In this document: piece by piece, positions 32,791 through 40,736 of the stretch | Numbering within the stretch: the stretch's first letter is position 1 | Layout of the letters: every line of letters starts with the position of its first letter | From: Oscillospiraceae bacterium | GTDB taxonomy: Bacteria > Bacillota > Clostridia > Oscillospirales > Oscillospiraceae | DNA: 55,435 bases | Direction of reading: 5' to 3' | Assembly (NCBI GenBank): GCA_902801295.1 | Contig: CADCHN010000009.1 | Coordinates: 1-55,435, forward strand | Notes under the pieces: generated by a model | Told to the model about the DNA's origin: nothing | What the model saw: the letters and a program-made list of their open reading frames with translations, nothing else | Database searches by the model: none | Position numbers and translations under genes: made by a program

Positions 32791-34059
32791 ATGGACGTAC
32801 AACAGATGCGCCAGTACAGCTGTATTCTGGCCGAGGAGCTGCTGCCCGCAATGGGCTGCACGGAGCCGATCGCTATCGCCTACGCCGCCGCGAAGGCGCG
32901 GCAGACGCTTGGCGCGGAGCCGGAGCGGCTGCTGGTTGAGGTCAGCGGCAACATCATCAAAAACGTCAAGAGCGTGGTCGTCCCGCACACCGGCGGCCTG
33001 CGCGGCATTCCGGCAGCGGCTCTCGCCGGCGCGCTCGCCGGCGACGCGGAGGCAGAGCTTGAGGTTCTCTCCCGCGTGACCGAGGCGCAGATCGCCGCGA
33101 TCGGAGAGGCTCTGCCGCGCATCCCGGTGGAGGTGGTCCACGCGGATACGCCCCACATTTTCGATATCGCCGTTACGGCCTTCGCCGGGGCGGACAGCGC
33201 CTACGTCCGGCTCGTCGGACACCACACGAACCTCGTCTGCGTCCGCCGCAACGGCGAGACGCTGCTGGAAAAGCCGGTCGCCGGGCCCTGCGAATCCTCC
33301 GCCGACCACAGCTGCCTCAGCATCGAGGGCATCGTGGACTACGCCGGCTGCGTGCCGCTGGAGGACGTGCGGCCGCTGCTGCAGCGGCAGATCGACTACA
33401 ACATGGCTATCGCGGAGGAGGGTCTGCGCCGCCCCTACGGCGCGAACATCGGCAAAACCCTGCTGCGCGGGCACGAAAACGATCTCAACTACAAAATGCG
33501 CGCCTACGCCGCCGCGGCGAGCGACGCGCGCATGAGCGGCTGCGAGCTGCCGGTGGTCATCAACTCCGGCAGCGGCAACCAGGGCATCACGGCGAGCGTC
33601 CCGGTAATCGTCTGCGCCCGGGAGACCGGGAAGAGCGAGGAGGAGCTGCTGCGCGCGCTGTGCGTATCAAATCTCGTCACGATCCACCTGAAAACCGGTA
33701 TCGGCCGCCTGTCGGCCTACTGCGGCGCGGTCAGCGCAGGCTGTGGCGCGGGCGCCGGTCTGAGCTACCTGCAGGGCGGGCGCTTCCGCGAGGTCGCGCA
33801 CACGATCGTCAACGCCGTGGCCGTCACCTCCGGCATCGTCTGCGACGGCGCCAAGGCCAGCTGTGCGGCCAAGATCGCCGCGGCGGTGGACGCGGGATTG
33901 CTGGGGCTGGAGATGTTCCGCGCCGGCAACCAGTTCTACGGCGGCGACGGCATCGTCAAAAAGGGCGTGGAGAACACCATCGCGAACGTCGGCAAGCTCG
34001 CCCGTTACGGCATGCAGGAGACCGACAAGGAGATCATCCGCCTGATGATCGACAGCTGA
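32791..34059 (+). CDS. cyuA: L-cysteine desulfidase / serine-dehydratase-alpha family (CyuA/YhaM, UPF0597)
   Basis: A 422-aa enzyme of the UPF0597 family. It starts LAEELLPAMGCTEPIAIAYA with C23 in the conserved GCTEP, and has NSGSGNQGITASVPV near 280 and SAYCGAVSAGCGAGAGL near 320; these Cys residues are the expected [4Fe-4S] ligands. The family degrades L-cysteine to pyruvate, ammonia and sulfide, or L-serine to pyruvate in related enzymes. Start ATG 32791 has AGAGGTG upstream; far longer in-frame extensions run into the cbiM promoter and are rejected. It has its own promoter and a strong terminator, divergent from cbiM. Confidence 0.88.
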   Translation: MDVQQMRQYSCILAEELLPAMGCTEPIAIAYAAAKARQTLGAEPERLLVEVSGNIIKNVKSVVVPHTGGLRGIPAAALAGALAGDAEAELEVLSRVTEAQIAAIGEALPRIPVEVVHADTPHIFDIAVTAFAGADSAYVRLVGHHTNLVCVRRNGETLLEKPVAGPCESSADHSCLSIEGIVDYAGCVPLEDVRPLLQRQIDYNMAIAEEGLRRPYGANIGKTLLRGHENDLNYKMRAYAAAASDARMSGCELPVVINSGSGNQGITASVPVIVCARETGKSEEELLRALCVSNLVTIHLKTGIGRLSAYCGAVSAGCGAGAGLSYLQGGRFREVAHTIVNAVAVTSGIVCDGAKASCAAKIAAAVDAGLLGLEMFRAGNQFYGGDGIVKKGVENTIANVGKLARYGMQETDKEIIRLMIDS

Positions 34060-34073
34060 CGGCACGATCAGCA

Positions 34074-34118
34074 AAAACCCGCGGGGCTGCGAAAAGCGCA
34101 GACCCCGCGGGTTTTCTT
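34074..34118 (+). terminator. cyuA terminator
   Basis: AAAACCCGCGGGG (34074-34086) with CCCCGCGGGTTTT (34103-34115), an inner CTGCG/CGCAG stem and AAAA loop, followed by CTTCTT. Confidence 0.85.
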
Positions 34119-34133
34119 CTTGTAACAGTCCGA

Positions 34134-34868
34134 TCAGCCGCGGCGATGCAGCTGCTCCAGCGCGCCGGCGGCGTTTTTCAGGTGCTCTGCCAGCGGCAGC
34201 TCGGAGCGCAGCGAGAAGAAGAAATGGATCTTCTGCGCGGCTTCCTTCCGGGCGCCCTGGATATGCGCCTTCAGCGCCTCGTAGCGCACAACGACGCGGT
34301 TTTCCTCAGCAAAGCGCTTCAGCCGCGCGGCCAGGTGCGCCGAGTAGGCCACGTCCAGTGTGAAAATGCCGAAGAAATAGCCGATGACGAAGGAAAAGGC
34401 CAGGTTATGCGCCAGCCAATCCAGCGCGCCGAGCACATAGGGATGCACGAAGAAGTAGTAGGCCGCGCCGAGCAGCGCCCAGAACAGGGAAAACAGCGGG
34501 CAAATCAAGCCCTGCACGTTTCCCCAGCAGTTCCGGTAATCCCAGAGGCGGAGCTTGGCCCAGCGCAGCAGTACGAGCCCCGTCACATACTCGATGGCCG
34601 TCATGCTCACTGCCATCAGCACCAGCAGCAGCGCCATGCCCTCCGGCGACGCCCCAAGGCCCCGGCTCTCGCCGAAGCTCGCCAGCAGATACAGCACGCA
34701 AAGTCCCGTGCCGTACAGCGGCAGATAAGGCCCCACGCAGAAGCCGGGGTTGATCCAGCGGTGCTCCGGGTTTGAGCCGGAGAAAAACTTGCGAAACAGC
34801 AGCTCCAGCACCCAGCCGAACACAGAGCCGATAAAAAACAGATCGGCCAGCGTTAAAAACAGACTCAT
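34134..34868 (-). CDS. CmpB-type putative ABC transporter permease (PF06541)
   Basis: A 244-aa membrane protein with about six spans, typical of the Firmicute PF06541 family. The mark is LWDYRNCWGNVQGLICPLFS near residue 120. The cytoplasmic C-terminus is basic and helical. Although named ABC permease, no ATPase partner is next to it, and true function is unknown. ATG 34868 has GGAGAG upstream. Confidence 0.85.
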   Translation of the reverse strand: MSLFLTLADLFFIGSVFGWVLELLFRKFFSGSNPEHRWINPGFCVGPYLPLYGTGLCVLYLLASFGESRGLGASPEGMALLLVLMAVSMTAIEYVTGLVLLRWAKLRLWDYRNCWGNVQGLICPLFSLFWALLGAAYYFFVHPYVLGALDWLAHNLAFSFVIGYFFGIFTLDVAYSAHLAARLKRFAEENRVVVRYEALKAHIQGARKEAAQKIHFFFSLRSELPLAEHLKNAAGALEQLHRRG

Positions 34869-34889
34869 CGGTCTCTCTCCTTCCGCCGG

Positions 34890-34925
34890 GCAGAAACGGG
34901 GAGGCACCCGCCTCCCCGTTTCTGC
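34890..34925 (-). other. 16-bp hairpin between recombinase-like and CmpB-type genes
   Basis: GCAGAAACGGGGAGGC (34890-34905), loop ACCC, GCCTCCCCGTTTCTGC (34910-34925). It follows the gene ending at 34938 but lacks a U-tract on the minus strand. Confidence 0.5.
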
Positions 34926-34937
34926 TCAGGTTTCCTT

Positions 34938-35678
34938 TTAATCTACCAGCTTCTTGAGCTCTTTGGCCTCGGCCTCGACGTCTTTCTTCAACTGCTTGAC
35001 GGCGTCGTGGTGCTCGGCCTCGGCGCGGATGCGGTCATGGAACATTTCGCGCTCCACGTCGTGCAGCTCCAGCTTTTCGTCGGCGGCCTTCTTGAGCTCC
35101 TTGGCCTCGCTGCGAACCTGCTTTTTCAGCTCGTCCAGATCCTTGCGGCTCTGCTTGGCCGCCTCCTTGATCTCGCTTCTGATTTCGTGTTCCACTTTCT
35201 TATAATCTTTCATTTTCAGTTCCTCCCGTTCTTTGATGCGGCGATAAAAGGTGTTCGGCTTCAGATCCAGCCGAGCCATGGCCTGCCGCGCGCTGATCTG
35301 GCCGCTCTGCCAGAGCGCGGCGACGGAGTCAAACAGCTCCTCGTCCACGGCAATCGGCTTCCGGCCGCGGTACTTGCCCTCTTCCCGCGCCCGCTCGATG
35401 CCCTTGCGTTGCTTTTCACGGCGTCCGGCCTGATCCAGCGCGTTCAGCGCGGCGCAGAACCGAAACAGCTGTTCGCCCTGCTCTGTGCGGGTGTCGATCT
35501 GCTCCTGCCGGCTGACGAAGTCCGCCTGCCGCGCGCCGAGCTGCTCCAGCGCGTCCAGCAGCTCCTTCACGCTGCCGGCAAGATCGCTCAGGCTGTCCGC
35601 CTCGACGCAGTCGCCCGGCTGCAGCTGCTTGATCGCCGTCAGAAGGGCCTTGCGGTCCTTCGGCGTCCATGTGCTCAT
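34938..35678 (-). CDS. Degenerate serine-recombinase-like protein with coiled-coil tail
   Basis: A 246-aa protein. Residues ~5-90 resemble the later part of a resolvase domain (LLTAIKQLQPGDCVEADSLS, then RQEQIDTRTEQGEQLFRFCA), and 91-150 match helix E plus the Hin-type HTH (GIERAREEGKYRGRKPIAVD, LDLKPNTFYRRIKE). The N-terminal strand with the catalytic Ser (Y-x-RVST) is missing, so strand cleavage is impossible; it is probably a DNA-binding remnant or regulator. Residues 156-246 are a charged coiled coil with repeats of SEAKELKK. A perfect ribosome site and ATG occur inside the gene at codon 156. ATG 35678 has GGAGGTG 6 nt upstream. Confidence 0.75.
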   Translation of the reverse strand: MSTWTPKDRKALLTAIKQLQPGDCVEADSLSDLAGSVKELLDALEQLGARQADFVSRQEQIDTRTEQGEQLFRFCAALNALDQAGRREKQRKGIERAREEGKYRGRKPIAVDEELFDSVAALWQSGQISARQAMARLDLKPNTFYRRIKEREELKMKDYKKVEHEIRSEIKEAAKQSRKDLDELKKQVRSEAKELKKAADEKLELHDVEREMFHDRIRAEAEHHDAVKQLKKDVEAEAKELKKLVD

Positions 35679-35707
35679 CGGAACACCTCCTCTGTCGTTG
35701 TGGCTGT

Positions 35708-35736
35708 AGCATAGCACAGAGACCGAGCTGTGTCAA
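35708..35736 (-). promoter_or_regulatory. Promoter of the recombinase-like gene
   Basis: Minus strand TTGACA (35731-35736), 17-nt spacer, TATGCT (35708-35713), about 30 nt before the start. Confidence 0.75.
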
Positions 35737-35788
35737 TAGGGTATATATAATTTTTGCAATGTTTCATAAATTGTTCATTTTTGACACG

Positions 35789-35817
35789 TTGCAAAAGCTC
35801 ATCACATTTGCTAAGAT
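35789..35817 (+). promoter_or_regulatory. Promoter of the 35874-36548 gene
   Basis: TTGCAA (35789-35794), 17-nt spacer, TAAGAT (35812-35817). The -35 hexamer is also the right arm of a loose inverted repeat with TTTTTGCAATGT at 35751-35762. Confidence 0.65.
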
Positions 35818-35873
35818 ATAACCGTAATCATATTTTATGCGCCGGTCTTTCCGGCACGGAAAGGGGTAAAACG

Positions 35874-36548
35874 ATGAGCAATACGCAAGGCCTCGGCAAC
35901 ATGGTGCGCGAGCTGCTGGCACAGCGTTATCCGCTGCAAAAAGAGGATCTGGGTACGGACGCCCGGCTCTCGAAAAAGGGCATGGTTTTTGAGACGGAGG
36001 CCTATGAGATCCCGAATCTGGGGCATCTGTGCATCCTGCGCATGAGGGCGATGCTCGGCCTGATGAAGATGGAAACGGCGGTGCTCGCCGTGACGGAGAA
36101 GGACGTTCCGCTGCTGAACCTCGACTGGGTGCGCGCCTTCGGCAAGGAAACGCAGATTGTCGAGCTCTATGACACGCAGCTTGCGCCCTACCCCGGCGAA
36201 GCACTCGCCGCCTTTGACGCGCTTCGCCGCCGTGATGACGACCTTCCCGGCATGACCTCGTCCGGGCACTGGTACGATGCGATCCTCTACCCCTGCTCTT
36301 ACCACAAAGCCGGAAAGGGCCTGTCGGAGCGCATGGCCGCTGCGGCGCGCGATTACACCGAGACTTTTCTTCGTCAGCTGGACGAGGCGCCTGCCTGTGA
36401 CGCGGCGAAAAAGCAAGCCAGGGTACGCGCCTTCGCCGAGCGGCTCTTTGCCGAGGGCGGCCCGGCCGTCGACCAGGTGACCAAGCTCTTCGGGCCGGAA
36501 ACGGCAAAGCGTCTGATCCTGCGATCCATGTACGGCGTCAGATCGTAA
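35874..36548 (+). CDS. Protein of unknown function, 224 aa
   Basis: I do not recognise the family with confidence. The product is soluble, with no signal peptide. A central block (LGHLCILRMRAMLGLMKMET, VPLLNLDWVRAFGKETQIVE, LYDTQL) has the layout strand-strand-acidic strand seen in ferredoxin-dependent bilin reductases, where a substrate-domain block D-x-P-x-x-x-x-D-x-V precedes a conserved DL; the likeness is slight and should be treated as a hint only. The C-terminus (ERLFAEGGPAVDQVTKLFGP) is helical. ATG 35874 has AAAGGGG 9 nt upstream and its own promoter. Confidence 0.5.
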   Translation: MSNTQGLGNMVRELLAQRYPLQKEDLGTDARLSKKGMVFETEAYEIPNLGHLCILRMRAMLGLMKMETAVLAVTEKDVPLLNLDWVRAFGKETQIVELYDTQLAPYPGEALAAFDALRRRDDDLPGMTSSGHWYDAILYPCSYHKAGKGLSERMAAAARDYTETFLRQLDEAPACDAAKKQARVRAFAERLFAEGGPAVDQVTKLFGPETAKRLILRSMYGVRS

Positions 36549-36568
36549 TTCAAATTATTTATCTATTC

Positions 36569-36598
36569 TTGACAGTAAGCCATACAAAGCGTTATACT
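36569..36598 (+). promoter_or_regulatory. Promoter of the four-gene membrane/flavoprotein cluster
   Basis: TTGACA (36569-36574), 18-nt spacer, TATACT (36593-36598), 45 nt before ATG 36643. Confidence 0.75.
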
Positions 36599-36642
36599 TT
36601 TTTGTGGAAAAAGACCGGAAATCGAACAAGGAGGATCTTCCC

Positions 36643-37317
36643 ATGAGAGACGCTCTGCTCGCAGCCTGCCCGATTCTCGTCTGGGTCATCACCGCCCTGC
36701 AGGCTCTGTTCATGCTGCTTGCCTTCCGGGGCTGGTCGCGCAAAAGAGAACCGCTGTACCTGCTGACCGCGCTGGTCGCGCTGGGTCTGTTTTATGACGC
36801 GCTGATCCTCTCGCTCGGCACCGTGATGCAGGCCGGTCCCGCTCTCGCCGCGCTCAGCCGCATGCGCTATGTGGCGCACGGCGCGCTGATCCCGCTGCTG
36901 TTTCCGATCTGCGCCTATGCGCTGAACTTCAACAAGACCTGGAAGAGCGTCGTCTGGGTGCTCACCGCCCTGCTGATCGCCGCCGGTATTGCCGAGGGCT
37001 TTGCCACCGCGCTCGATCTGCGCGAGGTCGCGGGTCTTGTCCGCTACGCCTCCGGCGACGGCACGCCCGGCTGGGCAAAGGCCGTCAGCGGCGTGCTGAG
37101 CTATGGCGCGGTGGTGCCGCTGATCCTCGCGGGCATCGTCGTCTGGGTCAAGCAGAAGACGCCTCTGCTCTTTCTCTCGGGCTTTCTGATGTTCGCCTTT
37201 TCCGCGCTCGGACCCGCCAGCGGCAACTTCGATCTGATCTTCTTCATCAGCATGTTCGGCGAAGTGTGCATGGCGCTGTGCTTTTTGCTCTACGCCCGGC
37301 GCAGAGCCGGCAACTGA
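36643..37317 (+). CDS. Seven-span membrane protein of unknown family
   Basis: A 224-aa membrane protein with about seven spans and almost no soluble part. No transporter, sensor or enzyme motif is recognised. AAGGAGGAT precedes ATG 36643. It is first of four closely spaced genes (gaps of 49, 15 and 37 nt) that end in a steroid-reductase-like enzyme. Its size and topology match the third product (38324-38938), so the two may be related or form a complex; this is inference. Confidence 0.6.
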   Translation: MRDALLAACPILVWVITALQALFMLLAFRGWSRKREPLYLLTALVALGLFYDALILSLGTVMQAGPALAALSRMRYVAHGALIPLLFPICAYALNFNKTWKSVVWVLTALLIAAGIAEGFATALDLREVAGLVRYASGDGTPGWAKAVSGVLSYGAVVPLILAGIVVWVKQKTPLLFLSGFLMFAFSALGPASGNFDLIFFISMFGEVCMALCFLLYARRRAGN

Positions 37318-37366
37318 CATTCGGTCAAACTATTTTGGCATATATCTGAGAAAGTGAGGACACCCT

Positions 37367-38308
37367 ATGAGCAGCTTCAAAGATCTCCGCATCGTGGACA
37401 ATTTCTACCAGACCAGCTCCTATTTCCCCATGCCCACGGTTATGATCTCCACTCTGGCGGCAGACGGCAGCACCTCCGTCGGCTCCTACTCGCTGTGCTT
37501 CCCCTACTACATTGCGGGCAAGGGCTACTACGCCATGGTGCTGGAGGCGCGCAACTCCTCCAACACGGCGCAGCATCTGCTGGCCGGGCGCAAGCAGGTC
37601 GCCATCAACTTCATGCCCGAGGGCCGCGGCTATCACAAGAAGATCGTCGCCCAGGGCTGGCCCGGCGACACGCCCGCCGAGAAGATGAAGGACTTCGGCT
37701 TTACGCTGGAGGACGGCCTGTGCATCCAGGAGGATCCCTCCACCCCGCGCCCGAAGGTCGTCGCAGAAGCCTACCAGGTGATGGAGTGCACCTGGATGAG
37801 CGACCTGGAAAACGCCACAGAGGACATCGGCCGCGAACTCGTCGACGGCTGCTATCCGCCTCCCTACCGTGATTTCAACGGCATCACCACCCAGTACGGC
37901 GCGCACTTCATCCTGCGCATCGACAAGATGCTGATGAAGCCCAAGTACTACGACAACATCATCAACGGCGTCAAGGGCCGCCTCTGGCCGAACGTACTGA
38001 TCTGCCACGGCTACCGCGACAGCAAGAACTTCTGGTTTGCCAAGACCCCGCGCCTGGTGCCGGAGCTGCTGCCCATCCGCAACGCGACGCTCTCCTCCGT
38101 CCGCTACGCCGCCGACCGCACCGACCCGAACGTGCACTTCACCGACGACGCGCTCGAAAAGCTGCTGAACGTGCCGCGCATCTTCCTGCCGACCGTGCTC
38201 AAGGGCTGTGTAGCCTGGGCCAAGGAAAACGGCGTGACCGAGATCACCGCCCGCGAGATGGACATCATCAACGACAAGCGCGCCAAGGAAAAGGGCAAGA
38301 CCAAGTAA
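37367..38308 (+). CDS. Flavin-reductase-like FMN-binding protein
   Basis: A 313-aa protein whose first ~190 residues match the flavin reductase-like split-barrel fold: NFYQTSSYFPMPTVMISTL near 12, ARNSSNTAQHLLAGRKQVAI near 61 (the FMN phosphate-binding segment), then an extended C-terminal helical part ending ITAREMDIINDKRAKEK. It is longer than standard family members (~190 aa). Likely binds FMN and passes electrons to, or senses the redox state of, the membrane partners encoded beside it. GAGG precedes the start by 7-8 nt. Confidence 0.8.
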   Translation: MSSFKDLRIVDNFYQTSSYFPMPTVMISTLAADGSTSVGSYSLCFPYYIAGKGYYAMVLEARNSSNTAQHLLAGRKQVAINFMPEGRGYHKKIVAQGWPGDTPAEKMKDFGFTLEDGLCIQEDPSTPRPKVVAEAYQVMECTWMSDLENATEDIGRELVDGCYPPPYRDFNGITTQYGAHFILRIDKMLMKPKYYDNIINGVKGRLWPNVLICHGYRDSKNFWFAKTPRLVPELLPIRNATLSSVRYAADRTDPNVHFTDDALEKLLNVPRIFLPTVLKGCVAWAKENGVTEITAREMDIINDKRAKEKGKTK

Positions 38309-38323
38309 GGGGAGGCGGGCAAT

Positions 38324-38938
38324 ATGTACGAGTTTTCCGTTCTGATGGGCCTGGCGGACTTTGTTCCGGTCGCCCTCTTTGCCGTCAGCATGGTGCTGAT
38401 GCAGCGTGACCTGTACAACAAAATGCCCAAATACGCCTTCGCCTGCTTTGCCGCCGGCACGATCAACATCCTCATCGCCGGCTTCCTGAAGGCCGCCTGG
38501 AAGCTCTTGTACGCTGCCGGTCTCTGCGATTTTCTCGTGCTCAACACCATGTTCCTGCCCACGCAGTCGCTGGGCTTCCTGCTGGCCGGTCTGGGCATCA
38601 TCCTGATGTTCACCGCCCTGAAGAAAGCGGCTCTGGCTGTGGCTCCCCCGCTCTTCACCGGGACGCTGGTGTTCATCCCGATGATGGTGCTCGGGTTGGG
38701 CGCCATCTGCGCCTGCCTGAGCGTGCTCGCCGCGAAGCTGAAGAAAAAAGCGCTGATCCCGGTGTTTGTACTCTGCTTTGTGTGCTACATGGGCATGGGT
38801 TATCTGGCCTCGCGCGACGGCAGCTCCGCCGCCATGAACTGGATCGAGCAGGGCGTGAACACCGTGGGGCAGCTCCTGCTGCTCGTCGGTGTGAGCGGTC
38901 TGCACCGCGCCGGTCTGCGCGACTATCAACTGTCATAA
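38324..38938 (+). CDS. Six- or seven-span membrane protein of unknown family
   Basis: A 204-aa hydrophobic protein with no known motif. A strong GGGGAGG site precedes ATG 38324, 15 nt after the flavoprotein stop. Its even spread of spans and conserved charged residues within spans (MQRDLYNKMPKYAF) suggest a cofactor- or quinone-binding membrane subunit, but nothing proves it. Confidence 0.6.
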   Translation: MYEFSVLMGLADFVPVALFAVSMVLMQRDLYNKMPKYAFACFAAGTINILIAGFLKAAWKLLYAAGLCDFLVLNTMFLPTQSLGFLLAGLGIILMFTALKKAALAVAPPLFTGTLVFIPMMVLGLGAICACLSVLAAKLKKKALIPVFVLCFVCYMGMGYLASRDGSSAAMNWIEQGVNTVGQLLLLVGVSGLHRAGLRDYQLS

Positions 38939-38975
38939 ACTATCATAAACATAACAAGAAAGAAGGAGTTTCATC

Positions 38976-39776
38976 ATGTATCCCGCCTGGTATTTCTGGA
39001 TCCTCTTCGGCCTGGCCATGCTGGTCAGCTCCATCGGCTTCAAGAACTATGTCTGGTTCATCTCCCTCGGCTACGGCTTCTCCATCGCCGCCGCTGGCCT
39101 GCTGATGCTGATCCTCTTCGGCAAGACGCTGACGGCCGGCACCATCATCTGCTGCATCATCTTCTTCTGCTACGGCTGCCGTCTGGGCGGCTACCTCGCC
39201 TACCGCGAGCTCAAGAGCAGCTCCTATAAGAAGAACATGGTCGGCGAGATCAAGGACGGCAAGACCGTGCCCATGGGCGTCAAGCTCGCCATCTGGATCA
39301 CCTGCGCGCTGCTTTACGCCACCCAGGTCTCTCCCGTGTTCTTCCGCATGAAGAACATTGCCGGTGACAACGCCTTCGTCTTTATCGGCGCCATCATCAT
39401 GGTCTGCGGCATCACGCTCGAGTCCGCGGCCGACATCCAGAAGAACAAGGCCAAGAAGATCAATCCCCGCCGCTTTGTGGACACCGGCCTCTTCCGTATC
39501 GTCCGCTGCCCGAACTATCTGGGCGAGATGATCTTCTGGACCGGCGTGCTGATCTCCGGCATCGGCGCCGTCAAGGGCTGGCAGTGGCTCGTGTGCGCGA
39601 TCGGGTACTGCGGGATCATCTTCGTCATGTTCTCCGGCGCCCGCCGTCTGGAGGTTCGCCAGAACAAGAATTACGGCAAGGATCCCGAGTATCAGAAGTT
39701 TGTCAAAACCGTGCCCATCCTGCTGCCCTTCGTGCCGCTCTACAGCGTTGAGAAGTACAAGTGGCTCGTGGCCTGA
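38976..39776 (+). CDS. DUF1295 / steroid 5-alpha-reductase-family membrane enzyme
   Basis: A 266-aa membrane protein with about six spans. The C-terminal block DTGLFRIVRCPNYLGEMIFW near residue 170 and RRLEVRQNKNYGKDPEYQKF near 230 are the family core (compare GLWRYSRHPNYFGE), where the conserved Arg, Asn-Tyr and Glu line the active site. Related proteins reduce delta-4 steroids or bile-acid intermediates, or methylate isoprenylcysteine. The neighbours (FMN protein and two small membrane proteins) favour a reductase. Substrate unknown. AAGGAG precedes ATG 38976. A terminator follows. Confidence 0.82.
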   Translation: MYPAWYFWILFGLAMLVSSIGFKNYVWFISLGYGFSIAAAGLLMLILFGKTLTAGTIICCIIFFCYGCRLGGYLAYRELKSSSYKKNMVGEIKDGKTVPMGVKLAIWITCALLYATQVSPVFFRMKNIAGDNAFVFIGAIIMVCGITLESAADIQKNKAKKINPRRFVDTGLFRIVRCPNYLGEMIFWTGVLISGIGAVKGWQWLVCAIGYCGIIFVMFSGARRLEVRQNKNYGKDPEYQKFVKTVPILLPFVPLYSVEKYKWLVA

Positions 39777-39793
39777 GTTCGTCCATATCATGC

Positions 39794-39827
39794 AAAAAAG
39801 GAACGCCCTGCCGGGCGTTCCTTTTTT
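39794..39827. terminator. Bidirectional terminator
   Basis: AAAAAAGGAACGCCC (39794-39808), TGCC loop, GGGCGTTCCTTTTTT (39813-39827). It serves the cluster ending at 39776 and the minus-strand SOD gene ending at 39842. Confidence 0.9.
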
Positions 39828-39841
39828 GTTGAATTCTGCGC

Positions 39842-40291
39842 TCAGCGGCAGCCGACCCGCCGAATCTCGCCGCAGGCGATCTTCGCGCCCGCAGCGCCGG
39901 AGGGCTGGGTCGTAAAATCGTCCGGCCGCGCGTGCAGAACGACCGTCCTCCCGATGATCTCCGGGATGGTAAAGCGGCCGGTGTACACGGCCATAAAGGC
40001 GTGGCCGTCGTAGGAAAAGATCGGCGGCAGATCGCCTGCGTGTTCAGGATGCGGCCGGTCGTCGGGGTCATAGTGCCCTCCGGTCTCCGGAAAGCCGCGT
40101 CCGTCGCAGGAGCGGCCCTCGTGGATATGGAAGGCATAAATGCCGTCCGGATCAGGCAGGCCGTGAAGCTCGGCCGCCACCAATACGCCCCTGCAGTAGG
40201 GGTAAAAACGAACCGTGCCAACGATCTCCCGCCCCCGGCACTCGCCGCGCAGACGGGCCACAGCCGCGGCCCGGCCAAAAGATACCGACAT
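39842..40291 (-). CDS. sodC: Copper/zinc superoxide dismutase family protein
   Basis: A 149-aa Cu/Zn-SOD-like protein. Metal ligands are in place: H55 and H57 in FHIHEGRSC, bridging H73 in GGHYDP, zinc-side HPEHAGD (81-87) and a copper-side His in VVLHARPDDF. The disulfide pair is C62 and the Cys of KIACGEI. Unlike most bacterial SodC it has no signal peptide, so it is probably cytoplasmic. ATG 40291 has GAGGTGA upstream. It runs opposite to the preceding cluster and shares its terminator. Confidence 0.85.
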   Translation of the reverse strand: MSVSFGRAAAVARLRGECRGREIVGTVRFYPYCRGVLVAAELHGLPDPDGIYAFHIHEGRSCDGRGFPETGGHYDPDDRPHPEHAGDLPPIFSYDGHAFMAVYTGRFTIPEIIGRTVVLHARPDDFTTQPSGAAGAKIACGEIRRVGCR

Positions 40292-40334
40292 AACAATCAC
40301 CTCACGACAGCTTATGCCGTGCGGCGAGTTTCCG

Positions 40335-40583
40335 TCACAGATCCTGCCGGTCGGCGGCGGTCAGGTCGTTTTCCACATTGTCCCGCGCCAGATCGGTGTC
40401 GATCACCGGATAGACCTCGGAGATCGGCCGTTCGCTGTGAAAGACCTTACTCGTTCCCGCGATGAGCGGGTTTGCCTGCGTTTTGCCGCTTTTTGCCTTG
40501 CCCTGAATCTCAGGCACAGGCTCGTCTTCCATGCGTTCGGGCCTCTTCGGCTCGTCCGGGCGCTTCATTCCCTGTTTTGCCAT
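40335..40583 (-). CDS. Small charged protein of unknown function
   Basis: An 82-aa protein, low in hydrophobic residues, with Pro/Glu/Lys-rich N-terminus (MKRPDEPKRPERMEDEPVPE) and a C-terminus ending TDLARDNVENDLTAADRQDL. Probably disordered in part. GAGGTGA precedes ATG 40583. It lies 43 nt before sodC on the same strand and is probably cotranscribed with it. No family recognised. Confidence 0.6.
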   Translation of the reverse strand: MAKQGMKRPDEPKRPERMEDEPVPEIQGKAKSGKTQANPLIAGTSKVFHSERPISEVYPVIDTDLARDNVENDLTAADRQDL

Positions 40584-40672
40584 AACTATCACCTCGCTGA
40601 CAGTATGTCACGCCGCGCGGAGAATGATTCCTTCTGCGCTGCCGATGCCCTGACACATTTTTTCCAAACGGC

Positions 40673-40701
40673 TTGCATTCCGGCGCCGCATTTGGTATTC
40701 T
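40673..40701 (+). promoter_or_regulatory. EFR1 promoter
   Basis: TTGCAT (40673-40678), 17-nt spacer, TATTCT (40696-40701), 35 nt before ATG 40737. Confidence 0.8.
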
Positions 40702-40736
40702 GTTGCTGGAAAAACATATGAGGGGGAGAAACGATT

